A DNA stretch of 47,799 bases from Alistipes sp. (GCA_017555695.1 JAFZFX010000046.1:1-47799), one strand, 5' to 3'; shown: positions 30,081-39,180, numbered from the stretch's first letter. The notes: generated from the letters alone by a model not told the origin. Numbers and translations are program-made.

Positions 30081-31253
30081 TTAATTTTCAGCGGGTGTCT
30101 CTGCGGGCAACTCCTTTACCCAAGCCTTTATGCGGTCGTTGCCAGCAATGTTGGCAAGCATCGGCAATACCAATACCAGTCCAATACCAACAACAACGCC
30201 CAAAAATGTGAAGGCCATAAGTATCATCGGACGCTGAGGCTTCGACTTCTGATAAGGCACCGTGATGGGGCGCACAACGGTCAAAACTGGAGTATCCTTC
30301 TTAACCTCAATCTTGGCCTGCTCCAACTGTGTGGCAAGCTCGCTGTAGAGGTTCATTGCGAGGGTGTACTCTGCATCCAACTTCTCGGCCTCTACGCGAG
30401 CTGAATACTTGCTCGTATTGGCATTGGCATCACGGAAGTTGGCGCGACGCACCTGAATCTCCTCCAAGTTACGCTTGGCCTCATCGAAACGGCTCTGGAT
30501 AAAATCGAGGTTAGACTGCACCTTGGCAATCTTGAACTCGGTGATATACTTCTGCAACAGCGTAACGGCTGACTGCGCCAACTGCGCAGCTGCAAGAGCC
30601 TCTGGCATATTGGTCGTAAGCGTTACATAACCATTCTTATCGTTAAGCACGAGGCTGATGCTCGCATCGAGCTGCTGGATAGCCTTATAGTCCTCCTCTG
30701 ACAAAGTCTCAATCTGCGGGCCATCACCTTCAGACACTTTAGAGTAATCGGCCTCGGGCTTCTCACCACGGATTGCGTTGAGAATAACATACGGCAAACC
30801 GATGGTGTACTTCTTCACATAACCCAACACACCTGGCTTGTTATACTCCTCGCTTGTGTAGTAGTCGTAGAAACTCACGGGGTGGTCAATACCAGCAAAG
30901 TCTATCTTGGTCTGCATCAACTCTTTACGGAAGGCGGTACCCCTCATAATGTTCTCGTAAACATAGGGCGACAAGGCCGCAACATCCTGACTCTGGTTGA
31001 TGTTCACGCCCGCCAATGCGGCCAGCGAACTCATCTTCGAAGAGCCGCTCTTGCTACCCGTATCAGGCACGACATCACAGCTTGCGGTATAAACCTTGGG
31101 GCTGAAGAGTGCAACAAACAAGCCAACAACCATAAAGCAGGCGGTCAGTTTGATAATGAGCACACGGTTGAGCCATATCTTCTTCACCAACTCGACGATA
31201 TCAATCTCCTGCTCGTCGGCGGGCATATAATTCTGATTCTGCATCTGATCCAT
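30081..31253 (-). CDS. Wzz-type polysaccharide chain-length determinant / co-polymerase
   Basis: This is a predicted inner-membrane protein with a large periplasmic coiled coil that sets polymer chain length and contacts the Wza channel. Starting from the ATG ending at 31253 it has 390 residues. There is an N-terminal cytosolic tail, membrane segment one at about 32-52, a periplasmic region with long helices (about 230-310), and membrane segment two at about 335-360 after a Pro-rich stretch (PYQKSKPQRP). This is the Wzz/GNVR pattern, without a fused tyrosine kinase. The in-frame TTG six bases upstream is less likely as a start. It sits 11 bases after the wza-like gene. Confidence 0.88.
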   Translation of the reverse strand: MDQMQNQNYMPADEQEIDIVELVKKIWLNRVLIIKLTACFMVVGLFVALFSPKVYTASCDVVPDTGSKSGSSKMSSLAALAGVNINQSQDVAALSPYVYENIMRGTAFRKELMQTKIDFAGIDHPVSFYDYYTSEEYNKPGVLGYVKKYTIGLPYVILNAIRGEKPEADYSKVSEGDGPQIETLSEEDYKAIQQLDASISLVLNDKNGYVTLTTNMPEALAAAQLAQSAVTLLQKYITEFKIAKVQSNLDFIQSRFDEAKRNLEEIQVRRANFRDANANTSKYSARVEAEKLDAEYTLAMNLYSELATQLEQAKIEVKKDTPVLTVVRPITVPYQKSKPQRPMILMAFTFLGVVVGIGLVLVLPMLANIAGNDRIKAWVKELPAETPAEN

Positions 31254-31264
31254 AGTCAATCGAA

Positions 31265-33592
31265 TTATTTAGTTGCAATGCTTACTGCCGACAACACAAC
31301 CGCCGCGGTCGATGCAGTCGATGACAACATACTGATAACCTCGCTCCACTTAACAGGCTCGGTTACTGACTTCGAAGGCACGATAATGATACAGCCAGGA
31401 CGCACCTCGGCGCGCTTGCCCGACGCAACCATACCGTTCATATAGATTACGAATGCCTTGTTCTTGCGAGCGTACTTGTCGTAACCACCCGAAGCGTTGA
31501 TATAGTACTGAACATTCTTCTTTGCCTTGTATGTGATGGTGTTGGGGTAGGTCACAGCACCCAACACACGCACTGTACCGTTGTATTCGGGGATGGTGAT
31601 AACATCGCCGTCACGCAACACTACATCGAAATCAGAACCAGGGTTAGACAATGCCTGCTCGAGGTTGATACCAACGAAGTACACAGAGTCAATTTCAATA
31701 GAGTTTAGGCTGAGCGAATCCTTCACAACACCACTCTGCGACTGACGCTCAATCATCTCCTTCAGAGCCTTCTGCTGTACGCGCTCCTCATCGGTCATAC
31801 GGCGCACGAGGTAAGCACCCTCAACAAATGCACCAGGCGTAGGCATACCAGCGGCATTGACAATCTCCGAAAGACGCATATTGCGGTGAGTGATGGGATA
31901 GTTACCAGCGAAGGGAACCTCACCCTCAACTCTTACATTGCTCTGCTGAACATATACGGGCGAGCGACGAACATACACCTGGTCGTAAGGCTGCAACACA
32001 AACTCGTTGTCGCCACCCACTGCATAGCCATCCTTTACGCTGATGGTGAATGACTCGAGCAACTCATCCTTGACCTGTGTGCTCTTGGCATCCTTGATAC
32101 GGCGTGTGATAGTCACATTGGCTGTAGAGGCAGACTCTGAAAGACCACCAGCAGCAACCAACAAATCCTCTACGGTCATATTCTCGGCATAGGGGTATTT
32201 TGCAGGGCGACGAACAGCACCAAACACTGCAACTTCGTAATCCTCCTTCATATCCGATACAGCAGAGATGATAAGCATATCGTTGGGACGCAACTCCACA
32301 TCGGCCACCTTGCCAGCCATCAGGCCAGCCAAGTCGATGGGCTTAACCTCCATAGTCCAGTCGGGCTTCTCGCGGTAGAGCAGTGCGCGTGCTGTGAAAG
32401 CGTCCTCACGCAAGCCGTCAGCGCGCTCGATAAGTTTCTTCACGGTATTTGTCTTATCATCGATAGCGTAGTATCCCTCGCGGTAAACTGCGCCCTTAAC
32501 CTGTACTCGGTTGTCGTAGCGGTTGATATCGCCAGAAATGGCAACAATATCACCATCCTCCAGAACGAATGAGTCGAACTTGTCGCTCTCGACAGTATAC
32601 GACTGCCACTTACCACCCTGACGGCGTGTAACGCTCACTACATTGCGGTTGGCCTCGTTAGTAAAGCCACCAGCATAGCCTACCAAATCAGCTATGGTCT
32701 CGCTCTGTGTCATCTCGTAGAACATCGGACGCTTAACCTGACCAGAGATTTCAACGAGCTTGCTATAGGGAGCAACTGTGATAAGGTCGCCATCGCGCAG
32801 TGCGATATCCTTATCTGTCTTACCATTGAGGATATAGTCGAAAACATCGACATCAGAGTAGAGTTTACCACCACGGTAAACCTTGATGCTACGCAATGTT
32901 CCCAAATCGTTCACACCACCTGCAATGTGCAACGCGTGGAAGAGTGTAGCCAACGAAGGCAGAGTATAGGTACCAGAGTTACCAACCTCGCCTGTGATAT
33001 TGACCTGAATACTGCGAATGCTACCGAGCGAGAGCTTGAGCTTCACCGAGCCATCGTAGAGGCCCTCATACATCGAAGCCATTGCGCTACGCAGACGCTT
33101 TGTAGCCTCGGCTACGGTCAGGCCCGACAAAGTCACGGGGCCAACACCAGAGATAACGATTCTGCCGTCGGGCGAAATCTTGTAGCTTGTACTTGAGTCG
33201 GTGATACCCCAAAGGTCGATGATAACCTCATCGCCAGGACCAAGCACATAGTTATCGGGGGTTGCAATCTGCAGATTGGGCTCAAATGAGAGCTTGCTAT
33301 TGGTAAACAAGTCGTGGCCAAAGATTCTGCGAGTCTCACCACTTGAGTTGGTCGTAACACCAGAAGTACCAACTGTTGTAGCCTGGGTTGCTTCGAGCTT
33401 TGACAAATCGCTGATGCCACGCTCGCGAACAACCTCCTCCTTAGTTGCAGCAGCGCTCTCCTTCTTCAGTTCGCTGATTTGCGACTCCGAAAGCGTACCA
33501 TTGCGGTAAGCCTCAAGCAACTGCTGATTGGTCTGTGCGTGTGATAGAAGGGCAGTCATCACAAAGCACATTAATACAGTTAGTTTTTTCAT
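31265..33592 (-). CDS. Wza-like polysaccharide export outer-membrane protein with multiple SLBB domains
   Basis: This is the predicted outer-membrane exit channel for exopolysaccharide or capsule. The 775 residues have a signal peptide (MKKLTVLMCFVMTALLSHAQ). The polysaccharide export domain is at about 110-200 (YVLGPGDEVIIDLWG at 115-129). Several SLBB repeats follow ('VNITGEVGNSGTYTLPSLATL', 'VEISGQVKRPMFYEM', 'VAVFGAVRRPAKYPY', 'VRVEGEVPFAGNYPI', 'VRVLGAVTYPNTITY' mark the strands). There is a C-terminal hydrophobic stretch of about 20 residues (MLSSTASTAAVVLSAVSIAT). It is about twice the size of E. coli Wza because of the extra SLBB units. The gene heads the wza-wzz-wecA-like run. Confidence 0.92.
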   Translation of the reverse strand: MKKLTVLMCFVMTALLSHAQTNQQLLEAYRNGTLSESQISELKKESAAATKEEVVRERGISDLSKLEATQATTVGTSGVTTNSSGETRRIFGHDLFTNSKLSFEPNLQIATPDNYVLGPGDEVIIDLWGITDSSTSYKISPDGRIVISGVGPVTLSGLTVAEATKRLRSAMASMYEGLYDGSVKLKLSLGSIRSIQVNITGEVGNSGTYTLPSLATLFHALHIAGGVNDLGTLRSIKVYRGGKLYSDVDVFDYILNGKTDKDIALRDGDLITVAPYSKLVEISGQVKRPMFYEMTQSETIADLVGYAGGFTNEANRNVVSVTRRQGGKWQSYTVESDKFDSFVLEDGDIVAISGDINRYDNRVQVKGAVYREGYYAIDDKTNTVKKLIERADGLREDAFTARALLYREKPDWTMEVKPIDLAGLMAGKVADVELRPNDMLIISAVSDMKEDYEVAVFGAVRRPAKYPYAENMTVEDLLVAAGGLSESASTANVTITRRIKDAKSTQVKDELLESFTISVKDGYAVGGDNEFVLQPYDQVYVRRSPVYVQQSNVRVEGEVPFAGNYPITHRNMRLSEIVNAAGMPTPGAFVEGAYLVRRMTDEERVQQKALKEMIERQSQSGVVKDSLSLNSIEIDSVYFVGINLEQALSNPGSDFDVVLRDGDVITIPEYNGTVRVLGAVTYPNTITYKAKKNVQYYINASGGYDKYARKNKAFVIYMNGMVASGKRAEVRPGCIIIVPSKSVTEPVKWSEVISMLSSTASTAAVVLSAVSIATK

Positions 33593-33674
33593 TCTATTGT
33601 TTGTTTAATCGTTTTTCTCTCTGTCTATTCACTGCAAGGCACACAACACTCCACTCGCAGGCATATAATTCATA

Positions 33675-33706
33675 CAAAAATATGAAAAAAATCCTGCCGA
33701 TACAAA
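33675..33706 (-). promoter_or_regulatory. promoter of the exopolysaccharide genes
   Basis: On the minus strand, TTTG (complement of 33703-33706), 20 bases, then TATTTTTG (complement of 33675-33682). It leaves a leader of about 75 bases before the wza-like gene. Confidence 0.65.
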
Positions 33707-33786
33707 TATAACGGAGCAAAACAGCACCACCCGACACAAAATTAACTCATCATCGTGCCGCTTTACACCCAACATTTCCCGCCATT

Positions 33787-34398
33787 CTACCTCTTTCGGC
33801 GTGCGGGAGCAGTCTTAGGACGGCCTCGCTTGGTACTCTTTTTACGCACCGACCAGCCGAAGTGACCTATCACATCGCCCAGCGAAAAGTACTCGCCGTG
33901 GCAGTAGGTTATAGGCTCGGCTCGCTGCAAATCCAGGCGCCCACTCTCCTTGTCGATAAACTCCTCATCGACAAGCACATTAACCACATCGGCAAGGAAC
34001 ATATCGTGCGTACCGAGGGGGATAATCTGCTTAACTTTACACTCTATGGCAACGGGCGACTCCTCAACGGCAGGGGCCTTCACAACCGATGCCGCGCAGG
34101 GTGTGATACCCATCTCGGCGAACTTGTCGTAGTCGCGTCCCGAACGCACACCACACCAGTCAGTTGCGCGGGCTAACTCACGGGTAGTGAGGTTGATAAC
34201 AAACTCTCCCGTGCGCTTGATTATCTCATAGGAGTGACGCTCGGGTCTCACCGATATATAGCACATCGGGGGCGAGGTGCAGACCGTACCCGTCCACGCA
34301 ACTGTAAAGAGGTTATACTCCTCGGGGCTCTCTCCGCAGCTGACCAACACGGCCGGCAGAGGATATATCATCGTACCTGGTTTCCAGTTCTGTTTCAT
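33787..34398 (-). CDS. flavin reductase family protein (FMN-binding split barrel)
   Basis: This 203-residue protein resembles the DIM6/NTAB flavin-reductase-like split barrels that bind FMN. Characteristic stretches are PLPAVLVSCG, NLFTVAWTGTVCTSPP, ISVRPERHSYE and GEFVINLTT. The C-terminus is a basic tail (KKSTKRGRPKTAPARRKR). The start is the ATG at 34396-34398. An in-frame TTG twelve bases upstream is possible but unlikely. It is divergent from the GH16 gene with only 83 bases between the start codons. A minus-strand box TATCTTTA (complement of 34422-34429) could be its promoter. The electron acceptor and physiological role are not visible. Confidence 0.85.
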   Translation of the reverse strand: MKQNWKPGTMIYPLPAVLVSCGESPEEYNLFTVAWTGTVCTSPPMCYISVRPERHSYEIIKRTGEFVINLTTRELARATDWCGVRSGRDYDKFAEMGITPCAASVVKAPAVEESPVAIECKVKQIIPLGTHDMFLADVVNVLVDEEFIDKESGRLDLQRAEPITYCHGEYFSLGDVIGHFGWSVRKKSTKRGRPKTAPARRKR

Positions 34399-34451
34399 AG
34401 TAGCAAACAAAATTTTACGCGTAAAGATACGAAAAATTTTCGCTCGTTTAT

Positions 34452-34459
34452 TATCTTTG
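34452..34459 (+). promoter_or_regulatory. candidate -7 box of the GH16 gene
   Basis: TATCTTTG, 22 bases before the ATG at 34482, matches TAnnTTTG. The -33 side is AT-rich without a clear TTTG. Confidence 0.45.
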
Positions 34460-34481
34460 TTAAAACTAAACTACTTGAGCT

Positions 34482-35357
34482 ATGAGAACACCGCTGCTAA
34501 CCACCCTACTTGCGCTACTCGTCTGCTTTTCATCGGCCCAGACACCGCGCAAGGCCGCAAACGCATACCGAAGCGAGGGCTACCGACTCGTCTGGAGCGA
34601 TGAATTCGACCGCGACGGCCGCCCCGATGCCCGCAAGTGGCGATACGAGATAGGTTTCGAGCGCAACCAAGAAGCGCAATACTACCAGCGCGAGAACGCC
34701 TGGTGCAAGGATGGTCTGCTCGTCATCGAGGGTCGCAAGGAGCGCCGCATAAGCCACGAATACAACCCCAACCCCACCTGGTGGGATCAGAAGGCACTCT
34801 ATGCCGACTACACATCGGCATCAATCAACACGCGTGGCAAGTTCACATTCCGCTATGGCCGTCTGGAGGTCAGAGCCCGCATCCCCGTAGGCAAAGGCTC
34901 GTGGCCCGCAATATGGTTGCTCGGCACGGCAAACTCGTGGCCACACTGCGGTGAGATTGATGTTATGGAGTACTATCACATCGGTGGTCACCCCCACATC
35001 TTAGCCAACGCCGCGTGGGGCGGTCGCAAGGCTGGCGATGCCGTATGGGACGACATAAAGATACCCTATTCATACTTCACCGACCTTGACAGCGAGTGGG
35101 CCAACAAGTTCCACATCTGGCGTATGGATTGGGACGAGGAGTCAATCAGAATATATCTCGACGACATACTGCTGAACGAGATTCCCGCGTGGAAGAGCAT
35201 CAACCTCGGCGGTGGCGGCAAGGGCACAAATCCCTTCAGCCGAGAGCATTACATACTGCTCAACCTTGCATTGGGCGGCAACAACGGCGGCCCGATAGAT
35301 GACTCTATTCTACCTCTGAGTTATGAGGTGGACTATGTGAGAGTATATCAGAAATAG
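34482..35357 (+). CDS. glycoside hydrolase family 16 protein (beta-glucanase-like)
   Basis: This 291-residue exported hydrolase has a signal peptide of about 20 residues (MRTPLLTTLLALLVCFSSAQ). The GH16 catalytic motif is GEIDVMEY, with nucleophile Glu158, Asp160 and acid/base Glu163. Trp and Gly-rich segments around it (KGSWPAIWLLG, LNLALGGNNGG) fit laminarinase-type beta-1,3-glucanases. Other GH16 specificities, including mucin-active enzymes known in gut Bacteroidota, cannot be excluded. No SusC/SusD pair is adjacent, so it is not in a classical polysaccharide utilisation locus here. It converges with gdhA. Confidence 0.92.
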   Translation: MRTPLLTTLLALLVCFSSAQTPRKAANAYRSEGYRLVWSDEFDRDGRPDARKWRYEIGFERNQEAQYYQRENAWCKDGLLVIEGRKERRISHEYNPNPTWWDQKALYADYTSASINTRGKFTFRYGRLEVRARIPVGKGSWPAIWLLGTANSWPHCGEIDVMEYYHIGGHPHILANAAWGGRKAGDAVWDDIKIPYSYFTDLDSEWANKFHIWRMDWDEESIRIYLDDILLNEIPAWKSINLGGGGKGTNPFSREHYILLNLALGGNNGGPIDDSILPLSYEVDYVRVYQK

Positions 35358-35394
35358 CCCTTCAGCAAACCCTCCGCACCACTTACCCCAACTC

Positions 35395-35434
35395 ACAAAA
35401 ATATCGCAGCACCCCCTGATAGGAGGTGCTGCGA
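35395..35434 (-). terminator. terminator of gdhA
   Basis: The stem tcgcagcacc (35404-35413) pairs with ggtgctgcga (35425-35434), with a further short inner pairing. In the minus direction it is followed by a U-rich stretch (complement of 35397-35403). On the plus side there is no T-run, so it serves mainly gdhA. Confidence 0.7.
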
Positions 35435-35467
35435 CTCTCAAATACCTAAAACCTAACCAATAAAGTC

Positions 35468-36823
35468 TTATACGACACCCTGTGCCAACATAGCCTCGGC
35501 AACTGTCATAAAGCCAGCGATATTGGCTCCCTTGACATAGTTTACATAGCCGTCGGCCTCGGTACCGTACTCAACACACACGGCGTGAATCTTATTCATT
35601 ATTTCGTGTAACTTGGCGTCTACCTCCTCGGCGCTCCACTTCAAGCGCATTGAGTTCTGGGTCATCTCCAGACCCGATGTTGCAACTCCACCAGCATTTG
35701 ATGCCTTACCGGGCGAGTAGAGAATCTTCGCATTCTGGAAGGTCTCGATAGCCTCGGGAGTAGAGGGCATATTTGCACCCTCAACCACGCACATACAGCC
35801 GTTGGCAACCAACTTGGCAGCATCGTTGCCATCGAGCTCGTTCTGTGTAGCGCAAGGCATTGCGATGTCGCACTTCACGCCCCAAGGACGCTCACCCTCG
35901 AAGTATTGTGCTGTGGGATACTTATTTGCATATTCACGGATACGACCGCGCAACATATTCTTTAGCTCAAATACATACTGCAACTTATCCTCGTCGATGC
36001 CATCGGGGTCGTAGATGTAGCCGTTAGAGTCTGACATTGTAACAACCTTTGCACCCAACGAAAGAGCCTTCTCGGCTGCAAACTGTGCCACATTACCCGA
36101 ACCAGAGATAGCAACAACCTTACCTGCATAAGAGTCGCCCTTTGTAGCCAACATAGCCTGACCGAAGTAGCAAGCACCGTAGCCTGTAGCCTCGGGACGC
36201 ATAATAGAGCCACCGAAGGTAAGACCCTTACCTGTGTATGTACCTGTAAACTCGTTCTGCAGACGCTTGTACTGACCGAACATATAACCAACCTCGCGGC
36301 CACCTACGCCGATATCACCAGCGGGAACATCGGTGTTAGGACCGATATGGCGATAGAGCTCTGTAACGAAGCTCTGGCAGAAGCGCATAATCTCCATATC
36401 AGACTTACCCTTGGGGCTGAAGTCAGAGCCACCCTTACCACCACCCATAGGCAGTGTAGTGAGGCTATTCTTGAAAGTCTGCTCAAAAGCGAGGAACTTC
36501 AAAATACTCAAATTCACGCTAGAGTGGAAACGGATACCGCCCTTGTAGGGACCGATAGCACTATTCATCTGAACGCGATAACCCTTATTAATCATAATCT
36601 CACCCTTGTCGGTAACCCACGGAACACGGAACATAATAACGCGCTCGGGCTCGGCAATACGCTCCAGCACCTTCATCTTAATGAGCTGGGGGTTCTCCAT
36701 AATATAAGGCGCAACGCTCTCTACCACCTCACGAACTGCCTGATGGAACTCTACCTCACCTGGGTTCTTTGCCACGATGTCGGCCATAAATTGCTCGACA
36801 TACTCCTTAACTGATGTATTCAT
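35468..36823 (-). CDS. gdhA: NADP-type glutamate dehydrogenase
   Basis: It assimilates ammonium into 2-oxoglutarate to give glutamate (reversible). The 451 residues include PYKGGIRFH (92-100), PMGGGKGGSDFSPKGK with the catalytic Lys130 (125-140), DVPAGDIGVGGREVGYM, and the Rossmann segment VAISGSGNVAQFAAEK. Length and motifs are those of the hexameric GdhA group, usually NADPH-linked and biosynthetic. A good promoter with a 36-base leader lies upstream, and a perfect inverted repeat sits about 60-90 bases before the transcription start. It is probably monocistronic, ended by a hairpin. Confidence 0.96.
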   Translation of the reverse strand: MNTSVKEYVEQFMADIVAKNPGEVEFHQAVREVVESVAPYIMENPQLIKMKVLERIAEPERVIMFRVPWVTDKGEIMINKGYRVQMNSAIGPYKGGIRFHSSVNLSILKFLAFEQTFKNSLTTLPMGGGKGGSDFSPKGKSDMEIMRFCQSFVTELYRHIGPNTDVPAGDIGVGGREVGYMFGQYKRLQNEFTGTYTGKGLTFGGSIMRPEATGYGACYFGQAMLATKGDSYAGKVVAISGSGNVAQFAAEKALSLGAKVVTMSDSNGYIYDPDGIDEDKLQYVFELKNMLRGRIREYANKYPTAQYFEGERPWGVKCDIAMPCATQNELDGNDAAKLVANGCMCVVEGANMPSTPEAIETFQNAKILYSPGKASNAGGVATSGLEMTQNSMRLKWSAEEVDAKLHEIMNKIHAVCVEYGTEADGYVNYVKGANIAGFMTVAEAMLAQGVV

Positions 36824-36861
36824 ATATTCTTAAGAGTTAATATTCGTATTGAATTCTGATG

Positions 36862-36892
36862 CAAACTTAATAAAATTTATTAAAAATGCAAA
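36862..36892 (-). promoter_or_regulatory. promoter of gdhA
   Basis: On the minus strand, TTTG (complement of 36889-36892), 19 bases, then TAAGTTTG (complement of 36862-36869). This is a full consensus match. Confidence 0.72.
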
Positions 36893-36918
36893 AATATTTC
36901 AATAAAAATTGAACTTAA

Positions 36919-36942
36919 CGGAATATATATGCACATATTCCG
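36919..36942 (+). repeat. perfect 8-bp inverted repeat upstream of gdhA, regulator-site candidate
   Basis: CGGAATAT (36919-36926) and ATATTCCG (36935-36942) are exact inverted copies around an 8-base spacer. The site is about 27 bases upstream of the gdhA -33 element and about 68 bases upstream of the sialidase-fold gene's promoter. That suits an activator of gdhA or a shared regulator. Confidence 0.5.
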
Positions 36943-37009
36943 CATATTATGTCATTTAGCGGCGCATAATTATCACCTTACAAATTATCACAATAAATCG
37001 GCCAAAGCG

Positions 37010-37040
37010 TTGATAGTTTTCCACTTTTCCCCTATCTTTG
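37010..37040 (+). promoter_or_regulatory. promoter of the sialidase-fold gene
   Basis: TTG at 37010-37012, 20 bases, then TATCTTTG at 37033-37040. The leader to the ATG at 37074 is about 27 bases. Confidence 0.65.
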
Positions 37041-37073
37041 TAATAAGGTTAAACATAAAAAGGGATACTGATT

Positions 37074-38117
37074 ATGAAAATTGTAAGACTATTTATTTTA
37101 TGTGCCATCACATTGTGTGCCGCGCTATCGGCCAAAGCGCAACAAATTACCTACTCTGTAGAGAAAGTATGGGGCAACGGACAGCACTGTGCCTTCACCT
37201 CGATAATAGAATTCAAAGGTAAATATTATATAACATTCCGCGAGGCCGAGAGCCATATCTTTGACAGCGACGGCGAGGCTCGTGGCAAGATTCGCATACT
37301 TCTGTCGGAAGATGGCAACAAGTGGGAGAGCCTGCCTACAATCAGCAAGGAGGGCTACGACCTGCGCGACCCCAAGTTCTCGATTACGCCCGACGGCAAG
37401 CTGATGGTGACCATTGGTGGCTCGATATACCGCAATCGCAAACTCGTCGGCTGTGAGCCCCATGTGATGTTCAGCGAGGATGGAACTACATTCACCGAGC
37501 CGCAACCCATCACACTTAAGCAGAAGGAGGAGGGCGTATCGGAGTGGCTGTGGCGCGTGACCTGGCACGACGGTGTGGGCTACGGCGTATCGTACGGCAT
37601 AGTAGATGGCAAGGAGCGAAGCCTCAAACTGCTCAAGACTACCGACGGCATAAACTACGATACAGTTCAGCACTTTGCAACCGACAACTTCCCCAACGAG
37701 GCGACCGTGAGATTTCTGCCCGACGGCCGTATGGCGATTATGCTGCGCCGCGACGGTAGCAACAACAAGGCGCTGTGGGGTTTGAGCCAGGCACCCTACA
37801 CCGAATGGGAGTGGAAGCCTATGGAGTTCTACCTCGGTGGCCCCGACTTCATCGTTCTGGACGACAACCGCATCGTTGCGGGTGGTAGAACACTCTTTGT
37901 GCCCTCGGCACCCAAAACGGCCCTCTTCGTCGGCACGAACAATGGCCGATTCATAGAGAGCGTCGTACTGCCCTCGGGCGGCGACACCAGCTACCCTGGA
38001 TTCATTACTGTAGGCAACGAGGTGTGGGTGAGCTACTACTCTTCGCACGAGACCCCAAATGCCTCAATCTATCTGGCAAAGATTCCACTCGATATGCTTC
38101 ACAAACGAAACCGATAA
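37074..38117 (+). CDS. exported sialidase-superfamily (BNR/Asp-box propeller) protein
   Basis: This 347-residue protein has a signal peptide (MKIVRLFILCAITLCAALSAKAQ). It folds, by pattern, as a beta-propeller with Asp-box-like turns SEDGNKWES, SEDGTTFTE and TTDGINYDT. A FREAES segment stands where true sialidases have an (F/Y)RIP arginine motif. I cannot identify the full Arg triad and Tyr/Glu nucleophile, so I call it a sialidase-superfamily protein rather than a sialidase. Periplasmic or surface glycan processing is likely, given that GH16, sialate O-acetylesterase and a large glycosidase-like protein lie within 8 kb. It is a single gene with its own promoter and terminator. Confidence 0.8.
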   Translation: MKIVRLFILCAITLCAALSAKAQQITYSVEKVWGNGQHCAFTSIIEFKGKYYITFREAESHIFDSDGEARGKIRILLSEDGNKWESLPTISKEGYDLRDPKFSITPDGKLMVTIGGSIYRNRKLVGCEPHVMFSEDGTTFTEPQPITLKQKEEGVSEWLWRVTWHDGVGYGVSYGIVDGKERSLKLLKTTDGINYDTVQHFATDNFPNEATVRFLPDGRMAIMLRRDGSNNKALWGLSQAPYTEWEWKPMEFYLGGPDFIVLDDNRIVAGGRTLFVPSAPKTALFVGTNNGRFIESVVLPSGGDTSYPGFITVGNEVWVSYYSSHETPNASIYLAKIPLDMLHKRNR

Positions 38118-38120
38118 TAG

Positions 38121-38166
38121 AAAAAAGAAGAGGTTGCCCAACATCCGAAAGGGCAACCTCTTTTAT
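38121..38166. terminator. bidirectional terminator between convergent genes
   Basis: A 12-bp stem (aagaggttgccc / gggcaacctctt) has an 11-base loop. It is flanked by six A on the left and ttttattat on the right, so it works for the sialidase-fold gene (plus) and argF' (minus). Confidence 0.88.
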
Positions 38167-38185
38167 TATATAATAGGTATAAATC

Positions 38186-39151
38186 CTACTTCAATGCCTC
38201 AAGCATACGCTTCAGCACCACGGTGGCCGAGATCTCGCGATTGGCAGCCTCGGGGATAACCAATGAGCGGGGCGACTCAATCACATCGTCAGTCACAATC
38301 ATATTGCGTCGTACGGGCAGACAGTGCATAAAGTGTGCATTGTTTGTCACAGCCATCTGGCGCTCGCTCACTGTCCAGCTCATATCCTGCGACAGCACCT
38401 TACCATAATCCTCGGGGCGAGTCACACCGGGGCAGCTCCAGTTCTTGGCATATACGAAGTCTGCACCCTCAAAAGCCTTCATCTGGTCGTACTCCACCTT
38501 TGCGTCGCCAGCGAACTGCGGGTCGAGTTCATAACCCTCAGGGTGAGTGATTACGAAATCAACATCAGCAGCATTCATCCACTCGGCAAACGAGTTGGGC
38601 ACAGCCTGCGGCAGAGCCTTGGGGTGGGGAGCCCAAGTGAGTACCACCTTCGGGCGCTTACTCTCCTTATACTCCTCGATGGTGATAAGGTCGGCAAACG
38701 ACTGCAAGGGGTGTACCGTAGCACTCTCCATAAAGAATACGGGCTTGCCCGAGTACTGGATGAACTGCTCGAGAATCTTCTCGTTGTAGTCATCCTCGCG
38801 GCTCTCGAAGCGCGCAAACGAGCGCACACCGATAAGGTCGCAGTAGCTCGCCATCACGGGAATAGCCTCCAGCAGATGCTCGCTCTTGTCGCCATCCATC
38901 ACTACACCACGCTCGGTCTCCAGCTTCCAGGCACCCTGATTGATATCGAGTACGATGACATTCATACCCAAGTTCATAGCAGCCTTCTGTGTGCTGAGTC
39001 GTGTACGCAAACTATTATTGAAAAAAATCAAGAGCGCAGTCTTGTTCTTACCCAGCTCCTGATACTTAAATCTGTCGGCCTTAATCTCCATTGCCTCCTG
39101 CAAGGCAAGGTTCAAATCGCCCAAATCCTTAACGCTTCGAAAAACTTTCAT
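38186..39151 (-). CDS. argF': N-succinylornithine (N-acetylornithine-type) carbamoyltransferase ArgF'
   Basis: This is the arginine-pathway transcarbamylase of Bacteroidota, acting on an acylated ornithine rather than free ornithine. The 321 residues carry the carbamoyl-phosphate motif as SLRTR (47-51, where classical OTCases have STRTR), HPLQSFADL, and HCLPVRRN near the C-terminus. In Bacteroides fragilis succinylornithine transcarbamylase the residue that selects the acyl group is Pro90, and Glu occupies the matching position in the Xanthomonas acetylornithine enzyme. Here the aligned residue, in MDGDKSEHLLEA, is Ser90. Published mutants with Ser at this site gain succinylornithine activity as I recall, so succinylornithine is the likelier substrate. 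A tRNA-Arg gene lies 29 bases upstream on the same strand. Confidence 0.9.
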   Translation of the reverse strand: MKVFRSVKDLGDLNLALQEAMEIKADRFKYQELGKNKTALLIFFNNSLRTRLSTQKAAMNLGMNVIVLDINQGAWKLETERGVVMDGDKSEHLLEAIPVMASYCDLIGVRSFARFESREDDYNEKILEQFIQYSGKPVFFMESATVHPLQSFADLITIEEYKESKRPKVVLTWAPHPKALPQAVPNSFAEWMNAADVDFVITHPEGYELDPQFAGDAKVEYDQMKAFEGADFVYAKNWSCPGVTRPEDYGKVLSQDMSWTVSERQMAVTNNAHFMHCLPVRRNMIVTDDVIESPRSLVIPEAANREISATVVLKRMLEALK

Positions 39152-39180
39152 AATTTCAAATTCCGCATCAACAAAACAAG

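Noticed and set aside
37074-38117. Assignment as a true exo-alpha-sialidase
   Set aside because: Asp-boxes are present, but the (F/Y)RIP arginine motif and full active site could not be identified. Superfamily membership only.
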